A stretch of 41,600 nucleotides of DNA from Chara braunii (taxonomy: Eukaryota; Streptophyta; Charophyceae; Charales; Characeae). Of the stretch, positions 9,479 to 19,388 are shown piece after piece; position 1 is the stretch's first letter; the number at the start of each line of letters is the position of its first letter. The stretch spans positions 2,120,892 through 2,162,491 of the forward strand of contig BFEA01000150.1 of the NCBI GenBank assembly GCA_003427395.1, written 5' to 3'. Made by a program: the position numbers and the translations under genes. The notes below the pieces were generated by a model. That model was not told the DNA's origin and ran no database searches. It saw only the letters and a list, made by a program, of their open reading frames with translations.

Positions 9479-12400
9479 ATGCCTCTCATCGACAAAGAAA
9501 TGGTACTTCATCAGAGAGAATGTCAGGAGGAGAATGCATCATTCCTTTCACAATGGTTCTTCATGTGGGTCACTGATCTCATCAAGCTAGCAAACAGGAA
9601 GACACTTGAGATTTGTGACCTATGGGACTTGCGTAAAGGTGGTGATACGCAAACCGTCACAAGAAGTCTGGAGAAGCAATGGTCTGAGCAACAAAAGAAG
9701 CCGAGGCCTTCCATTGTCGCTGCCATTTGGAAGACCATTTGGAAGCCGTTTCTCTCTGCATGTTTTGTGAAATTGCTCAATGATGCTTTCCAACTGTCGA
9801 GCCCCTTACTGGTCCAGAAGATCATCAACCTTGTTCAGGCCAAGAACACATCACAGACCATTGGGCTTTCCTTTTCAGCCTTGTTTCTTTTCATATCGAT
9901 TGCGCAAACGGTTACAGTGCACATTTACTTTCACAAGTTATTCCACATCACGTCAGTGGTGCGTGCGAGCATGGTGTGCTTGGTTTACAAGAAGGCAATG
10001 CGAATCTCAACGGCAGCAAGCAAAGGGGCGAGCACTGGGGAAATAATGAACCTGCAAAGCAATGATGTGGAAAAGCTTCGTGACGCAATTCTGTACATTA
10101 ACGTTCTATGGGACGGGCCACTGCAGATTTTTATTGCACTTGCGATGCTCGTGAACGTCATTGGTCCATGGCCAGCTCTTTCGGGATTTGCGGTATTGGT
10201 ATTGATGATTCCAGGACAGAGCTTTGTGATGAGCTGGTTGTCGAGTGTGCGCACGAAGCTGATTAAACACACAGATGAGCGAGTGAAGCTTATCACGGAG
10301 ATTATTCAAGGCATCAAGGCAGTGAAACTTTACGCCGGAGAGGAGCAGTTCATTCAACAAGTAAACAAGATCCGCAAGAAGGAGCTGAAACATATTTGGA
10401 AAACCCTCTGCATTGATATTCTCAACAGCTTTGCTTGGATGCTCGGTCCGACACTCGTTTCCTTGATGAGCTTCAGTGTCTATACGATACTGGGAAACCA
10501 ACTCACTGCGGAAGTCGCTTTCCCGGCACTAACGCTCTTCAACCTTATCAGGTTCCCACTTGTGGCCATCCCCTACCAGATTAATTCTCTTGTCCAGGCA
10601 AACGTGTCAATAGAGAGGTTGGAGAAGTTCTTGGCACTGCCAGAGCTAATTGTGCAGTCGTCTACCTTTCATTCCACAACAGGAAGTATAACCGTCACTG
10701 AAGCTGATTTTACGTGGCATCCAGCGGAATCGGATAATGTGGCACCTCCTACCTTGTCCAAAATCAATCTCCAAGTTTCCCCAGGACACCTTGTCATCGT
10801 AATTGGCGAGGTTGGGGCAGGTAAGTCATCGTTGCTTGCAGCTATACTCGGCGAGATGCGGAAGCTGTCGCTAGGTAGCTATGTTTCCGTGTCTGGGTCT
10901 ATGGCGTACACCGCACAGGACCCATGGATTCAGAATGCTACGGTGCAGGAAAACATTCTGATGGGAAATCAGTTAGACGAGGAAAAGTATAACCAAGTCA
11001 TCAATGCCTGTGCTCTGGTAGAAGATCTGGGAATGCTTCAAGGAGGAGATCAAGCGGAAATTGGAGAGAAAGGCATAAACTTGTCAGGAGGGCAGAAACA
11101 CCGCGTGGCACTGGCGAGGGCTGTTTATGCCAGTGCTGACATCTACCTTCTTGACGACCCGCTGAGTGCAGTGGACACTCATGTTGGACGCCATCTCTTT
11201 GACCATTGCATCTGTGGGCTACTAGCCCAGAAGACACGCATCCTAGTAACGCACCAACTCCAGTTTGTCGATGCGGCCGATGCGATTGTTGTTATGCAAC
11301 AAGGGACGATTACAGACGTTGGGACTTACCTGGAGCTAAGGCAGAGGGGAATCAATTTTGCCATGTTTGAGGAACATGAAGATGGCAGTCATGCAGACAG
11401 TGCTGCCAACCCATCACTGGGTCAGACGTCTGATCAGCTCTGGCAATCGACATCGGAGTTGTCACTGTCTGGTCTGGATGCTCTGTACGTTCCCGACTCT
11501 GCTGGGAGCCCAAAGTCTTCTCAAACGTATCTCCATCAGACTTCACTGAACCAATCCAATCCTGTGTACGAGGGGGAAGATAGACCTGCAGGTATGCCAA
11601 CCAATCACACAGGCCGCATGGGATGGCATGGGAACCATGGCCAAGGAAGCGGCAAGGACAAATGGACTGGTCAGAGTGATGGAGTAGAGGACGCTGGCAG
11701 CAAAGCTCCCAATGATGATGCCAGTGACGTTGAGGAGGAGAAGGAGGAAGCTGTAGGGCAGGGGCTGAATGCACCTCTCTTAACAGCTAAGGGAAAGGAA
11801 CGTTCCCATAGCCGGAAGTCTGAACGAAGGCAGGGGAGTGGGGAGGTGGAGGTGAACAGGCAGGTGGGAAAAGAAGTCGACAGGGAGAAGAAGAGGGTAA
11901 AGGGTATGCTGGTGAAAAGCGAGCATCGATCAGAAGGAAATGTTCAGAGGGAAGTCTACTTGAAATACATCAGGGCCTGGGGTCGCTGGTACTGGGTGCC
12001 TGTTTTGGTTCTGGTTGCATATGTGATTGCACAATCTGTGAAGCTTGCAAATGACTCATGGTTGGCTGTCTGGTCCGGAAACATAAAAGAGCATCCAGAC
12101 GCTGATCAGTATTATTTGCGAGTGTACGGAATCACTGCGGGTGTGGCAATGGTCCTCGTCACGGCGCGATGGGTCATTCTCAGTTTTGGAGTTTGGAATG
12201 CAGCTCGGAACCTGCATATGCAGCTCCTCGAACACTGCATGCGCCTGCCGATGTCCTTCTTCGACACCCAGCCAACAGGACGTCTGACCAACCGGTTCAC
12301 AAAAGATACAGAGCAGATGGATCTGGCATTACCCAACACAATCGAGAGCTACTTGGAGTGCTTCTTCCAGACAATCTTTGCATTATTGCTCATCGTAATC

Positions 12401-13738
12401 ATAACACGTGCCTTCATCCTCCCCCTCATCCTCCTCGTTTGGCTTTACAAGCGGATCGAAGCATACTACCTACACGCCTCACGTGAACTGAAAAGGTTGG
12501 ATGCTTTGCTGCACAGCCCCATATTCTCACACTTTGCGGAGACCATTCGCGGGCTTTCAACTATCCGCGCGTTCTGCAAACAGGAGGCATTTGTGCAGTT
12601 GAACTATTCGCAAGTGAACGATAGCAGCCGGGCATACCTTGCAAGCATTTCAGTTAATCGGTGGTTGGGAGTGCGTCTCGAACTCATCGGAGCAGCTTTG
12701 GTGTCCAGTGTTGCTTTCATCAGTTTCCTCGGCCTGGGCACGGGTGCTGGTGCTGTAGGTCTTGCCCTGACGTCAGCTCTCAGCATCAGCAATGTGATGA
12801 ACTGGATGGTCAGGGTGAGTGCGGAAATGGAAACGAGTATGAACTCGGTTGAGAGAATATTGGAGTACACATCTCTGGAGACGGAGGCACCTGCCATCGT
12901 TCCCGAGAACCGACCACCTCATGATTGGCCGCAGCGTGGCACAATTGAGGCTGTTGATGTGTGGGTGCGCTATCGCCCCGAGCTTGACCCTGTACTTAAG
13001 GGATTGACGTTCACTGTTCAAGGGGGGGAGAAAATCGGGGCCTGTGGAAGAACAGGTTGTGGAAAGAGTACGTTGACGATGGCTCTGTACCGCATTGTGG
13101 AGCTGTGCCGTGGCAAATTTTTTATTGACGGAATCGATGTGTCAAAGATCGGTCTCAAGGATCTGCGGTCCAAATTGGCTTTGGTGCCGCAGGACCCAGT
13201 TATCTTTTCTGGAACAGTACGCATGAACCTGGATCCACTTGGAGACGCAGGCAGCGACTCACAGCTCTGGGAAGCCCTCCGTAAATCTGGCATGGCCGCT
13301 GCTGTGAGTGCACTGCCCGGTAAACTCGATGCAGAAGTGACTGAGGCTGGGCAGAACTTCAGCGTCGGGCAAAGGCAATTGCTGTGCATGGGACGGGCAC
13401 TGTTGCGGAACTCCCGNATTCTTGTGCTGGATGAGGCAACATCGAATGTNGACAGCTNAACAGACTCNATAATTCAGACAACCATCAGGGAATCTTTCTG
13501 CCACTGCACAGTCCTAACGATTGCTCACCGTCTTCACACAATCATCGACAGCGACAGAGTCCTCTTACTGGAGAAAGGGGAGCTTCTGGAATTTGATGCT
13601 CCTGCCAAACTGCTTGAAAATGAGAGTAGCATGTTCACCTCCTTTGTGAACAGAACACTTCCAAGAGAGGCGCAGGCACTGCGCCGAGCTGCTTTGGCCA
13701 AGGCTGCTGCCCCTCCAGTGAACGCTTTTCAGCACTAA
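9479..13738 (+). CDS. ABCC (MRP-type) ABC transporter, full-size, copy 1
   Basis: A single uninterrupted 1,419-residue frame with the order membrane domain 1 (about 90-380), NBD1 (410-640), charged linker (640-820), membrane domain 2 (825-1130) and NBD2 (1150-1400). NBD1 has Walker A GEVGAGKS (443-450), signature LSGGQ (535-539), Walker B ending D559-D560 and H592. NBD2 has Walker A GRTGCGKST (1190-1198), signature FSVGQ (1294-1298), Walker B with D1318-E1319 and H1350. Asp instead of Glu after NBD1 Walker B is the usual degenerate ABCC site. There is no TMD0, so it is a short MRP. ABCC proteins export or sequester glutathione and other conjugates across vacuolar or plasma membranes; the substrate here is unknown. 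The Met at residue 8 (9500) matches the start of copy 2 and has a better context. Four Ns lie in NBD2. There is no intron. Confidence 0.93.
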   Translation: MPLIDKEMVLHQRECQEENASFLSQWFFMWVTDLIKLANRKTLEICDLWDLRKGGDTQTVTRSLEKQWSEQQKKPRPSIVAAIWKTIWKPFLSACFVKLLNDAFQLSSPLLVQKIINLVQAKNTSQTIGLSFSALFLFISIAQTVTVHIYFHKLFHITSVVRASMVCLVYKKAMRISTAASKGASTGEIMNLQSNDVEKLRDAILYINVLWDGPLQIFIALAMLVNVIGPWPALSGFAVLVLMIPGQSFVMSWLSSVRTKLIKHTDERVKLITEIIQGIKAVKLYAGEEQFIQQVNKIRKKELKHIWKTLCIDILNSFAWMLGPTLVSLMSFSVYTILGNQLTAEVAFPALTLFNLIRFPLVAIPYQINSLVQANVSIERLEKFLALPELIVQSSTFHSTTGSITVTEADFTWHPAESDNVAPPTLSKINLQVSPGHLVIVIGEVGAGKSSLLAAILGEMRKLSLGSYVSVSGSMAYTAQDPWIQNATVQENILMGNQLDEEKYNQVINACALVEDLGMLQGGDQAEIGEKGINLSGGQKHRVALARAVYASADIYLLDDPLSAVDTHVGRHLFDHCICGLLAQKTRILVTHQLQFVDAADAIVVMQQGTITDVGTYLELRQRGINFAMFEEHEDGSHADSAANPSLGQTSDQLWQSTSELSLSGLDALYVPDSAGSPKSSQTYLHQTSLNQSNPVYEGEDRPAGMPTNHTGRMGWHGNHGQGSGKDKWTGQSDGVEDAGSKAPNDDASDVEEEKEEAVGQGLNAPLLTAKGKERSHSRKSERRQGSGEVEVNRQVGKEVDREKKRVKGMLVKSEHRSEGNVQREVYLKYIRAWGRWYWVPVLVLVAYVIAQSVKLANDSWLAVWSGNIKEHPDADQYYLRVYGITAGVAMVLVTARWVILSFGVWNAARNLHMQLLEHCMRLPMSFFDTQPTGRLTNRFTKDTEQMDLALPNTIESYLECFFQTIFALLLIVIITRAFILPLILLVWLYKRIEAYYLHASRELKRLDALLHSPIFSHFAETIRGLSTIRAFCKQEAFVQLNYSQVNDSSRAYLASISVNRWLGVRLELIGAALVSSVAFISFLGLGTGAGAVGLALTSALSISNVMNWMVRVSAEMETSMNSVERILEYTSLETEAPAIVPENRPPHDWPQRGTIEAVDVWVRYRPELDPVLKGLTFTVQGGEKIGACGRTGCGKSTLTMALYRIVELCRGKFFIDGIDVSKIGLKDLRSKLALVPQDPVIFSGTVRMNLDPLGDAGSDSQLWEALRKSGMAAAVSALPGKLDAEVTEAGQNFSVGQRQLLCMGRALLRNSXILVLDEATSNXDSXTDXIIQTTIRESFCHCTVLTIAHRLHTIIDSDRVLLLEKGELLEFDAPAKLLENESSMFTSFVNRTLPREAQALRRAALAKAAAPPVNAFQH
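10671..13498 (+). other. tract identical to 29575-32402 (gene-conversion-like)
   Basis: Between a two-base difference at 10669-10670 and a single difference at 13499, I see no base that differs from ABCC copy 2 except four Ns (13417, 13450, 13458, 13468). Immediately upstream the copies differ at many sites, including a 3-bp indel at about 10650. Downstream differences resume at 13499, about 13603 and onward. Confidence 0.85.
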
Positions 13739-14169
13739 ATGATGGTGAAGGTTATTATGGAGTGGGTCATTGGAACACCCCTGGCCCCAGCGCTCCTGAT
13801 TTTAGCTGTTGGACACAGGACCAGGGCCGATTGATGCTCACATCTGCTCTAAGCTTGCAGCAATCTGGTCACCTTTGCAATGAATCTCAGAGTTTCTCAC
13901 AAGAGCATAGAAGGACAAACGCCCTGGGGCCATGTCTCTGCTCCAGGATGAATCTGGTCACCTTTATGGTTTGGTTCATGCTGAGATGGAATGGTCGTAG
14001 AACTGGTGACATCTAGCTCTTCTCCATTGAAGCACTTCACTGCTTTAGATTCTCACCTCCTCGTCTTCGTCAAGAGCTGAGTAAAAGTATGGAAGATGAC
14101 AGTGTCCGAGGAGTGGGGCCTGGATCGACTCCATGTCTGTCGTGGACAGTTTCAAACGAGGTCACACAG

Positions 14170-14370
14170 GGCAGAAGGGTCGTTGATGGCCAAGCGGCCA
14201 TGAGATTCCTGTCCGCCTGAGCAGCAGGACAGAAGGGTCAGGTGTCAGTGAAGAGCATCAATGGCAAAGGGTCGAGTGGCCACAAGATTCCTCTTCGCCT
14301 GAGCAGCTCGACAATAGGGTCCAGTGTTGGTGAAGTCCTTCATTGGCGACTGGGGTGTTCTTTTGATGTG
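14170..14370 (+). repeat. 82-85-bp tandem repeat in ABCC copy 1 3' flank
   Basis: Units start GRCARWAGGGTC at 14170, 14228 and 14310; the first has a deletion. The same array, more regular, lies at 33089-33330 in the second duplication copy, so it predates the duplication. Confidence 0.7.
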
Positions 14371-14601
14371 ATATGTTACGTCTGAGGACGCCTTTTTTGT
14401 AAGAGAGGGAGCACAATCTCCAAAGGATTTGTATGGGGGAGCAATTAATCTGTGATTGCTGTGTTCCGGTTGCTCGTCCAGCTTATCATGGAAAGTAACC
14501 CCACTGTCATTCATAACATTGGTGTACTGGCAAATCAACCAACCTTGGAAAATCAACCAGTCGTTTACCATGTCAACTGCTGCTGCCTGTTGTATATGCA
14601 A

Positions 14602-14603
14602 TG

Positions 14604-14661
<58 letters not shown>

Positions 14662-14730
14662 AAGAGAGAGAGAAAGGGGAGGAGAGATGTAGAGAGAGAG
14701 ATGGGGGGGGGGGGGGGGAGGGGGGGAGAA
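14602..14730. repeat. (GATA)n, GA-rich and poly(G) microsatellite
   Basis: About 58 bases of GATA repeats (from about 14603), then GA-rich sequence, then a G-run at 14703-14726 with one A. The homologous spot of copy 2 holds a (GA)n tract instead. Confidence 0.9.
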
Positions 14731-15091
14731 GAGTGGGTGCATGTTGGAATCCTGTTATTTACGCTTGAATGCCTGCCATGGATGAAGGACATGCATGCTA
14801 TGGGAGAATGTGTTGTTCGTCATGGGGTGCGCAAGAGGATCGAGTCCTTCACTGCCCCTTTGCCATGGACGACCACCAGTACCACCACGATCCTGTGTCT
14901 CCTTTGATCATGTGTGCCGTCCATCCCTTGTCCTCAGAACTCAAGCATATTTACACACACAGGTGATTGGAAAACAGCTAGAACTGTCATTTGGTAAATC
15001 CATCAAAATTGGAACGATACTGAGGAGATTAGGGGGATAAAAGGTAGGAAGAGAACCTCTGGTAGAAGCACTGAAGATTTTAATTGGATTT

Positions 15092-15228
15092 TTTTTATTT
15101 TTATTTTTATTTTCAATGGCCAGGGTGTTGTAGAGGTCGGATTCAGACCATGGGCGGTCCCGGAGATTTCAGCCATCCGGTTATCCTAATGGATTGCCTC
15201 ATTCAGGCTCTGTGTTTCTATCACCACC
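15092..15228 (-). mobile_element. SINE with 13-bp target-site duplication
   Basis: The direct repeat TTTAATTGGATTT occurs at 15079-15091 and 15229-15241. Read on the minus strand, the 137-bp insert begins AGGTGGTGATAGAAACACAG and ends in an A-rich tail of AAAAT units next to the left repeat. GGTCTGAATCC in the body resembles a pol III B box (GGTTCGANTCC), which suggests tRNA ancestry; no clear A box was found. ABCC copy 2 has the empty target (TTTTAATTGGA at about 34018-34028). Mobilisation would need LINE enzymes. Confidence 0.72.
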
Positions 15229-15241
15229 TTTAATTGGATTT

Positions 15242-16699
15242 CTCTCACTGAGCATTTTCCATTTCTGGCACCAACGCAAACAGATGCGAATGCTGGCTTA
15301 TTCTGGTCATTTGGTTCATTGGCTTAGTCTCGACACTTGGTTCATGTAGCCATTCCAGAAGCCAGAGGAGAAGATGTAAGAAGGGGCAATTTTTTTTAAG
15401 TTCTATTCCGCATCTTCACGGTGAACCGTAGGGGGAGAGGGTGAAGAGGACAACAGACGAGGGCTGTGACAGCCTGTCTCGTACGAGTTTTGAGTTTTAA
15501 CCATCGGGAGGCTGAAATATTGCCGCATATATATGAAATGCATGGCTCGTCGCAGAGAACTGGCCAGTAAACCTTAAGCGGGAGAGGAGAAAAGGAGTGA
15601 GGCTCAGTGAGATAGGGACTCTATGTATGGCATGTATACACAGGACATGCACACAGATGTGTATGTGCTATATATACATACATAATAGTCAGTATACATG
15701 TCGTTAATGCACCAACGTCATCAACTTCAAAAAAGAAAACAAAGAAGAACACAGGACTATTGTTTTTGAAGTTTGAACTTCCTTTCCATCTCAGCACGCA
15801 TTCAAGAAAGCAGGGGCTAGATCCCACTGGTGGGACCTCTCCCCGGAGGACTTCACAGTCTTACCATCACAGACGTGTCTTCTATGTGCAGCGAAGGTTA
15901 CTTGCCGAAACTTCGCCAGGGATTTGTAACGATTGGGCTGTTCAGTTGGACGTAGGTCACCATGTCGTGTATTTTGGAAAGGGGAAAAAAAAAGAAACAG
16001 TTGGGCTTCAACAAGAGTAGCCTAGGTCCAGCCACCACAAGTGCATCCATGCCACATCCACTGGGGATCGAGGGCATTACTCGCACGGGGACTTCCCGAA
16101 ATGCATCTGACCGCAGTAATGTCCATAAATAAGCAGAAAAGTCCTAGTGTAAGTATGCCCTGAAGCACACGAAAAACAAAATAAGAAAGACGGAACAGGC
16201 TGTAGCTGGCGCTAATTAGAACTGAACTACAACTCTTCTTCTGTTCTTGTCTGAGGGGCTGCATTAGATTAGGTAGGACTGGACCGGTTTGTCGGATCAG
16301 ACCTCTCTTATGGAATTATTATTTTGTGATGTTTGTTTTTCATTCTCCTGTCCAAATGAAATGCTGCTCCAGCGGGAGTTATCCTTTTCTAAGTTTTCTT
16401 CTTGTGCGTAATTGATTCTTTGTTTGTGTTACGATCCTGGCCAATTCCAAAGTGCAAGTATACAAGGAAATGCAATGCCATCCAATTGCAAAAATGAATG
16501 AATGAACTTGAGAGGAGAGAGAGGCAAACGGAAGAAGAAGAAGCAGAAAGAAAGAAGAAGAAGAAGATGTACACCAGCGAAAGAACAATGACAAATCCAC
16601 CTTCTCTCGCCAGCCAACTCCTCCTTGTATCCCCCTCTCTTATTCAAACAATAAGCAATAAGAATAACAATGAACGGCTGAACCAGAACCAATGTCCGA
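15242..16699. other. gene-free interval
   Basis: No supported coding sequence. From about 16060 there are patchy matches to 5840-6440 (GCATCTGACCGCAG, TAACAATGAA, CCAATGTCCGA), so the second LTR-like copy may start before 16700 in diverged form. Confidence 0.3.
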
Positions 16700-17280
16700 G
16701 TCCCTCTCCTACTGCCAGCACAATAAGAGGTCCACCATAGCCATGACCTCTATCTTCTCCCACTTCTGAGAGGCAATGGCTATGGCAGACTGCTAGGGGC
16801 CCTGCCCCGATGTTGAAAAGACAACACAAAGCAGCTATGTCCTCCACTCTTCAGGCCACCATGCCTGATTGGTGTAGTGCTACCCCACTAGGGGTCTTCC
16901 AGCTGCTGCGCCTACCAAGGAGATGAACATGGTGCCCACCATAGCTAGGTAAGTACCTCTGGCCGCTGTCCTCCCTAGTCCCCATCTTTCTCCTCCTCCC
17001 ACCAGGCGCTGTCCACCATAGCCAAGGTGGAAGCCCTGGCACCCTTCCCAAGTGCTGCACGCTAGTGCTCTCCACCAGGCGCTCCAGCAGCGTGACGCCG
17101 AAACTTGCATGCAGCAAATGAGGAGAAGCAACTCGCTCCTCCTGGAGATATAGCGGCCAACCAGTTTCTTGGGCGGGTATTTCCAGGCCGTGCAGCCTCC
17201 AAGCTACCGGTACTTCCTTCCTTGCGGATGGAAACATCATTGCAGACCTGATATCTACTGCTACAGGCCCTAGACTCTAC
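16700..17280 (-). mobile_element. LTR-like repeat, copy 2, left part
   Basis: Aligns to 6920-7520 through GGTCCACCATAGC, CAGCAGCGTGACGCC, GGAAACATCATTGCA and CCTAGACTC blocks. Homology stops at about 17280 and resumes at 18786, so a 1.5-kb block has been inserted. It belongs to the minus-strand gypsy element whose pol starts at 19389. Confidence 0.55.
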
Positions 17281-17321
17281 ACTACCGATGGTGATGGCGA
17301 AGGTGTGAAATTCGGCGCTGT

Positions 17322-17734
17322 TATCATCATTTTCATCATCATCATCTTGTAGTTTTCATACGACTCTGTGCGTCAACATCTTCATCATCAGCATTATCAT
17401 CATCTTCATCGTCATCATTCTTAGGTTGCTATCCAAGGTGCTCGTCAGCACACCATCATCTTTTTGTAGTTACCAGAGGGCGTTCTGAGTCATCACTTTC
17501 TTTCATAATCATCATCATCACCATCGTTACTTACATCACCATCAACAGCCTTGTTAGTACGCTCATCACCATCGGTAACGTTATGAATATCACTAATACA
17601 ATCATCAGCTCATCATCATCATCATCATTGTTGAAATTACCATCAACATCGCCGTCATCATATTATCTTCATCATCATCAACATCATCAGTAGTTCGCAA
17701 TCACACTCACTTTTACCATCATCATCATCATCAT
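17322..17734. repeat. imperfect (CAT/ATC)n microsatellite
   Basis: About 410 bases dominated by ATC trinucleotides with frequent interruptions. Confidence 0.85.
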
Positions 17735-18091
17735 TAGCCTGATTTCATCAGATATTGTTCTGCATCAGAAGGCGAGGCTGGATTGGATTGTTCCTGGAGG
17801 GTTGAATGGTGGGAACGGGGTGGGGGGAGCTCTATCCTGCAGAGGCAGCGCAAGGAGGGGGGCGAATGTCTCAAAGAGGGTAGGGGCGAAGTAGGGGGTG
17901 GCCTTATTCCGGGGCGAGGACTGTGTGAGGGCCAACATTAGTCCCTGCGGAGGTGGAAATGGGCAAGGGGTGGGGGGGCACGTTTTAGGTGGGAACTGCG
18001 TGCTCCTGGGGTAAGGGGGGAGAGGATTGGTCCTATATTGGGGCCGAGGGAGGGTGGATGACCTTCCTCGGTGGAGGCAGTGTAGGGCTGA

Positions 18092-18118
18092 GGGGGGAGG
18101 GGTAGGGGGAGGGAGGGG
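18092..18118 (+). other. G-quadruplex candidate
   Basis: Five G-runs of 6, 4, 5, 3 and 4 bases separated by one or two bases. This satisfies the classic G3+N1-7 rule several times over. Confidence 0.5.
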
Positions 18119-18785
18119 CGATCTCGCTCGATGAAATCTATCATCCAGCTTAGTATAGCCCGCCATTTGCTTGCCTTCCGAGGAGGTAGTAGGAATAGGT
18201 GCTACCCGGCAAATCCACCCAGGATCCTGCGAGGGGTGGCTGAAACGTCGGTGGTCCTCGAGGACCGATGCTGGAGCAACGCTGGCCGGAGCCGGAGCCA
18301 GCTGGCGCAACTCTGTGACCTAGCTTAGTGGGGGCGCGAGGCCTGGTAGAGAGCTGGGGGGCTGTTTGCGGGGGCAGTCCTAGCGGTCATCGGGGGTCGT
18401 AACGGGAGCGATGCTGGCCGGTGCTGGAGCAAGGTGGTGCAACTCTGTAACCCAACTTGATGGGAGCATGAGGCCCGGAAGAGTTTCGGTTTGTGCGGAT
18501 TCTCGCCATGCCGGTGGGGGGTGTAGGTGGATTGAATAGGTTTCACCTATTCGTAGGACCTCTTTGGTAGGTGATTGCATGAGTAATTGATAGTTTTTCC
18601 ATTGTGTTCATAGATGGTTGGGTAGGTTGTACAGCTATCATCTTCAGCCGAAGCCGGGTAATGGCCCCGGCATCTTAAAGTTTTCTGCACAATTCTCTCA
18701 ATATGGGTTTGAATGGGATGCTGGGCCCGGTTCCCAGCACGTGTTGCTCCCCACGAATAGATTGGAGCATGTCCTTTTCAAAAAN

Positions 18786-19180
18786 CTCTACCGGACCTTA
18801 ACCCCTAAAGGTACTAACTTTTTGTCTTCTTCTGCTTGGCCTACCGCTACGCAAGTGCTACCGGTACCGACGCTACGCTACTTGACTGTGCCCCAAGCTA
18901 CCCCTTCGGCCACTTGAGTGTTTTTCCCCACTGCAACCCCCAAAGTCACAGCCGCAGGTAAGTACCATCCCTGCGGGCCTTCCAAACAAACAAGTTCCCC
19001 GGCTGGCCATACACACACTCAGACCGACAAGCACTCAGACAGGCACACGGACCAGCAAACACGCACACACACAGACTTGGGAAACTCAGCGAAAGCAGGA
19101 ATCTCAGCAAGGCATACATTCCAGAGGCAAAACTTAGAAATCAGCAGTGTTCTCAGTCTGTGTTTTGGCAGGTCCTTACA
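18786..19180 (-). mobile_element. LTR-like repeat, copy 2, right part (LTR start on minus strand)
   Basis: Aligns to 7560-7957 (CTAACTTTTTGTCTTC, CTTGAGTGTTTT, CAGCAAACACGCACAC, CAGTGTTCTCAGTCTGTG). The plus strand ends TACA at 19180, so on the minus strand the LTR begins TGTA directly after a polypurine tract, as expected for a 3' LTR. Confidence 0.6.
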
Positions 19181-19193
19181 CTTCCTCCCCCTC
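19181..19193 (-). other. polypurine tract of the gypsy element
   Basis: The minus strand reads GAGGGGGAGGAAG, located between the end of pol and the LTR start TGTAAGGACC. This is the usual position of the plus-strand primer in LTR retrotransposons. Confidence 0.65.
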
Positions 19194-19388
19194 AAGAGCA
19201 AGGTCCCTTCGAGCGGGTAATTCAATATGAGTCCCTGCCAAACACATTATAAGCAAACATAGCACAGAGAGTTCATGTGTTGTCAGTAGCAGTGAGTTTC
19301 ACAGAGAATGCTGGAAGAGTATCAGAAATTATATGTCGTTCATATGCTTTGACGACGTAGGTGCACTTTTCGGCAATTCTTTCTTTGA

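Larger units (their letters stand above)
9121..15090 (+). repeat. segmental duplication, copy 1 (carries ABCC copy 1)
   Basis: Homology to 27957-34028 begins at ATTTTCTCTTTTGGAACA and ends at GATTTTAATTGGA. It covers about 350 bases of 5' flank, the whole ABCC gene and about 1.35 kb of 3' flank. Flanks and the first third of the gene are diverged (I estimate 80-88% identity by eye). A 2,828-bp core is identical. The two copies are in direct orientation about 13 kb apart. The outer sequences are unrelated. Confidence 0.9.
17281..18785. other. 1.5-kb block inserted in the LTR-like repeat
   Basis: Absent from LTR copy 1. It contains a CAT/ATC microsatellite, a long G-rich stretch (17805-18118) and an imperfect direct repeat around CGATGCTGG...GCAACTCTGT (about 18263 and 18409). 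The minus-strand open frame at 17765-18310 is Pro/Ser/Thr-rich because it crosses the G-rich DNA and has no recognisable domain. The right edge coincides with an N at 18785, so a misjoin is possible. No terminal repeats were found. Confidence 0.4.

Noticed and set aside
9381-9590. Extra ORF overlapping the ABCC start in another frame (also 28177-28491)
   Set aside because: Conserved only as nucleotides of the duplicated 5' flank. The ABCC frame has the clear domain start, so at most this is an upstream overlapping frame.
17765-18310. 181-codon minus-strand Pro-rich ORF
   Set aside because: Composition effect of the G-rich plus strand. No domain, and it lies inside an insertion with an uncertain junction.
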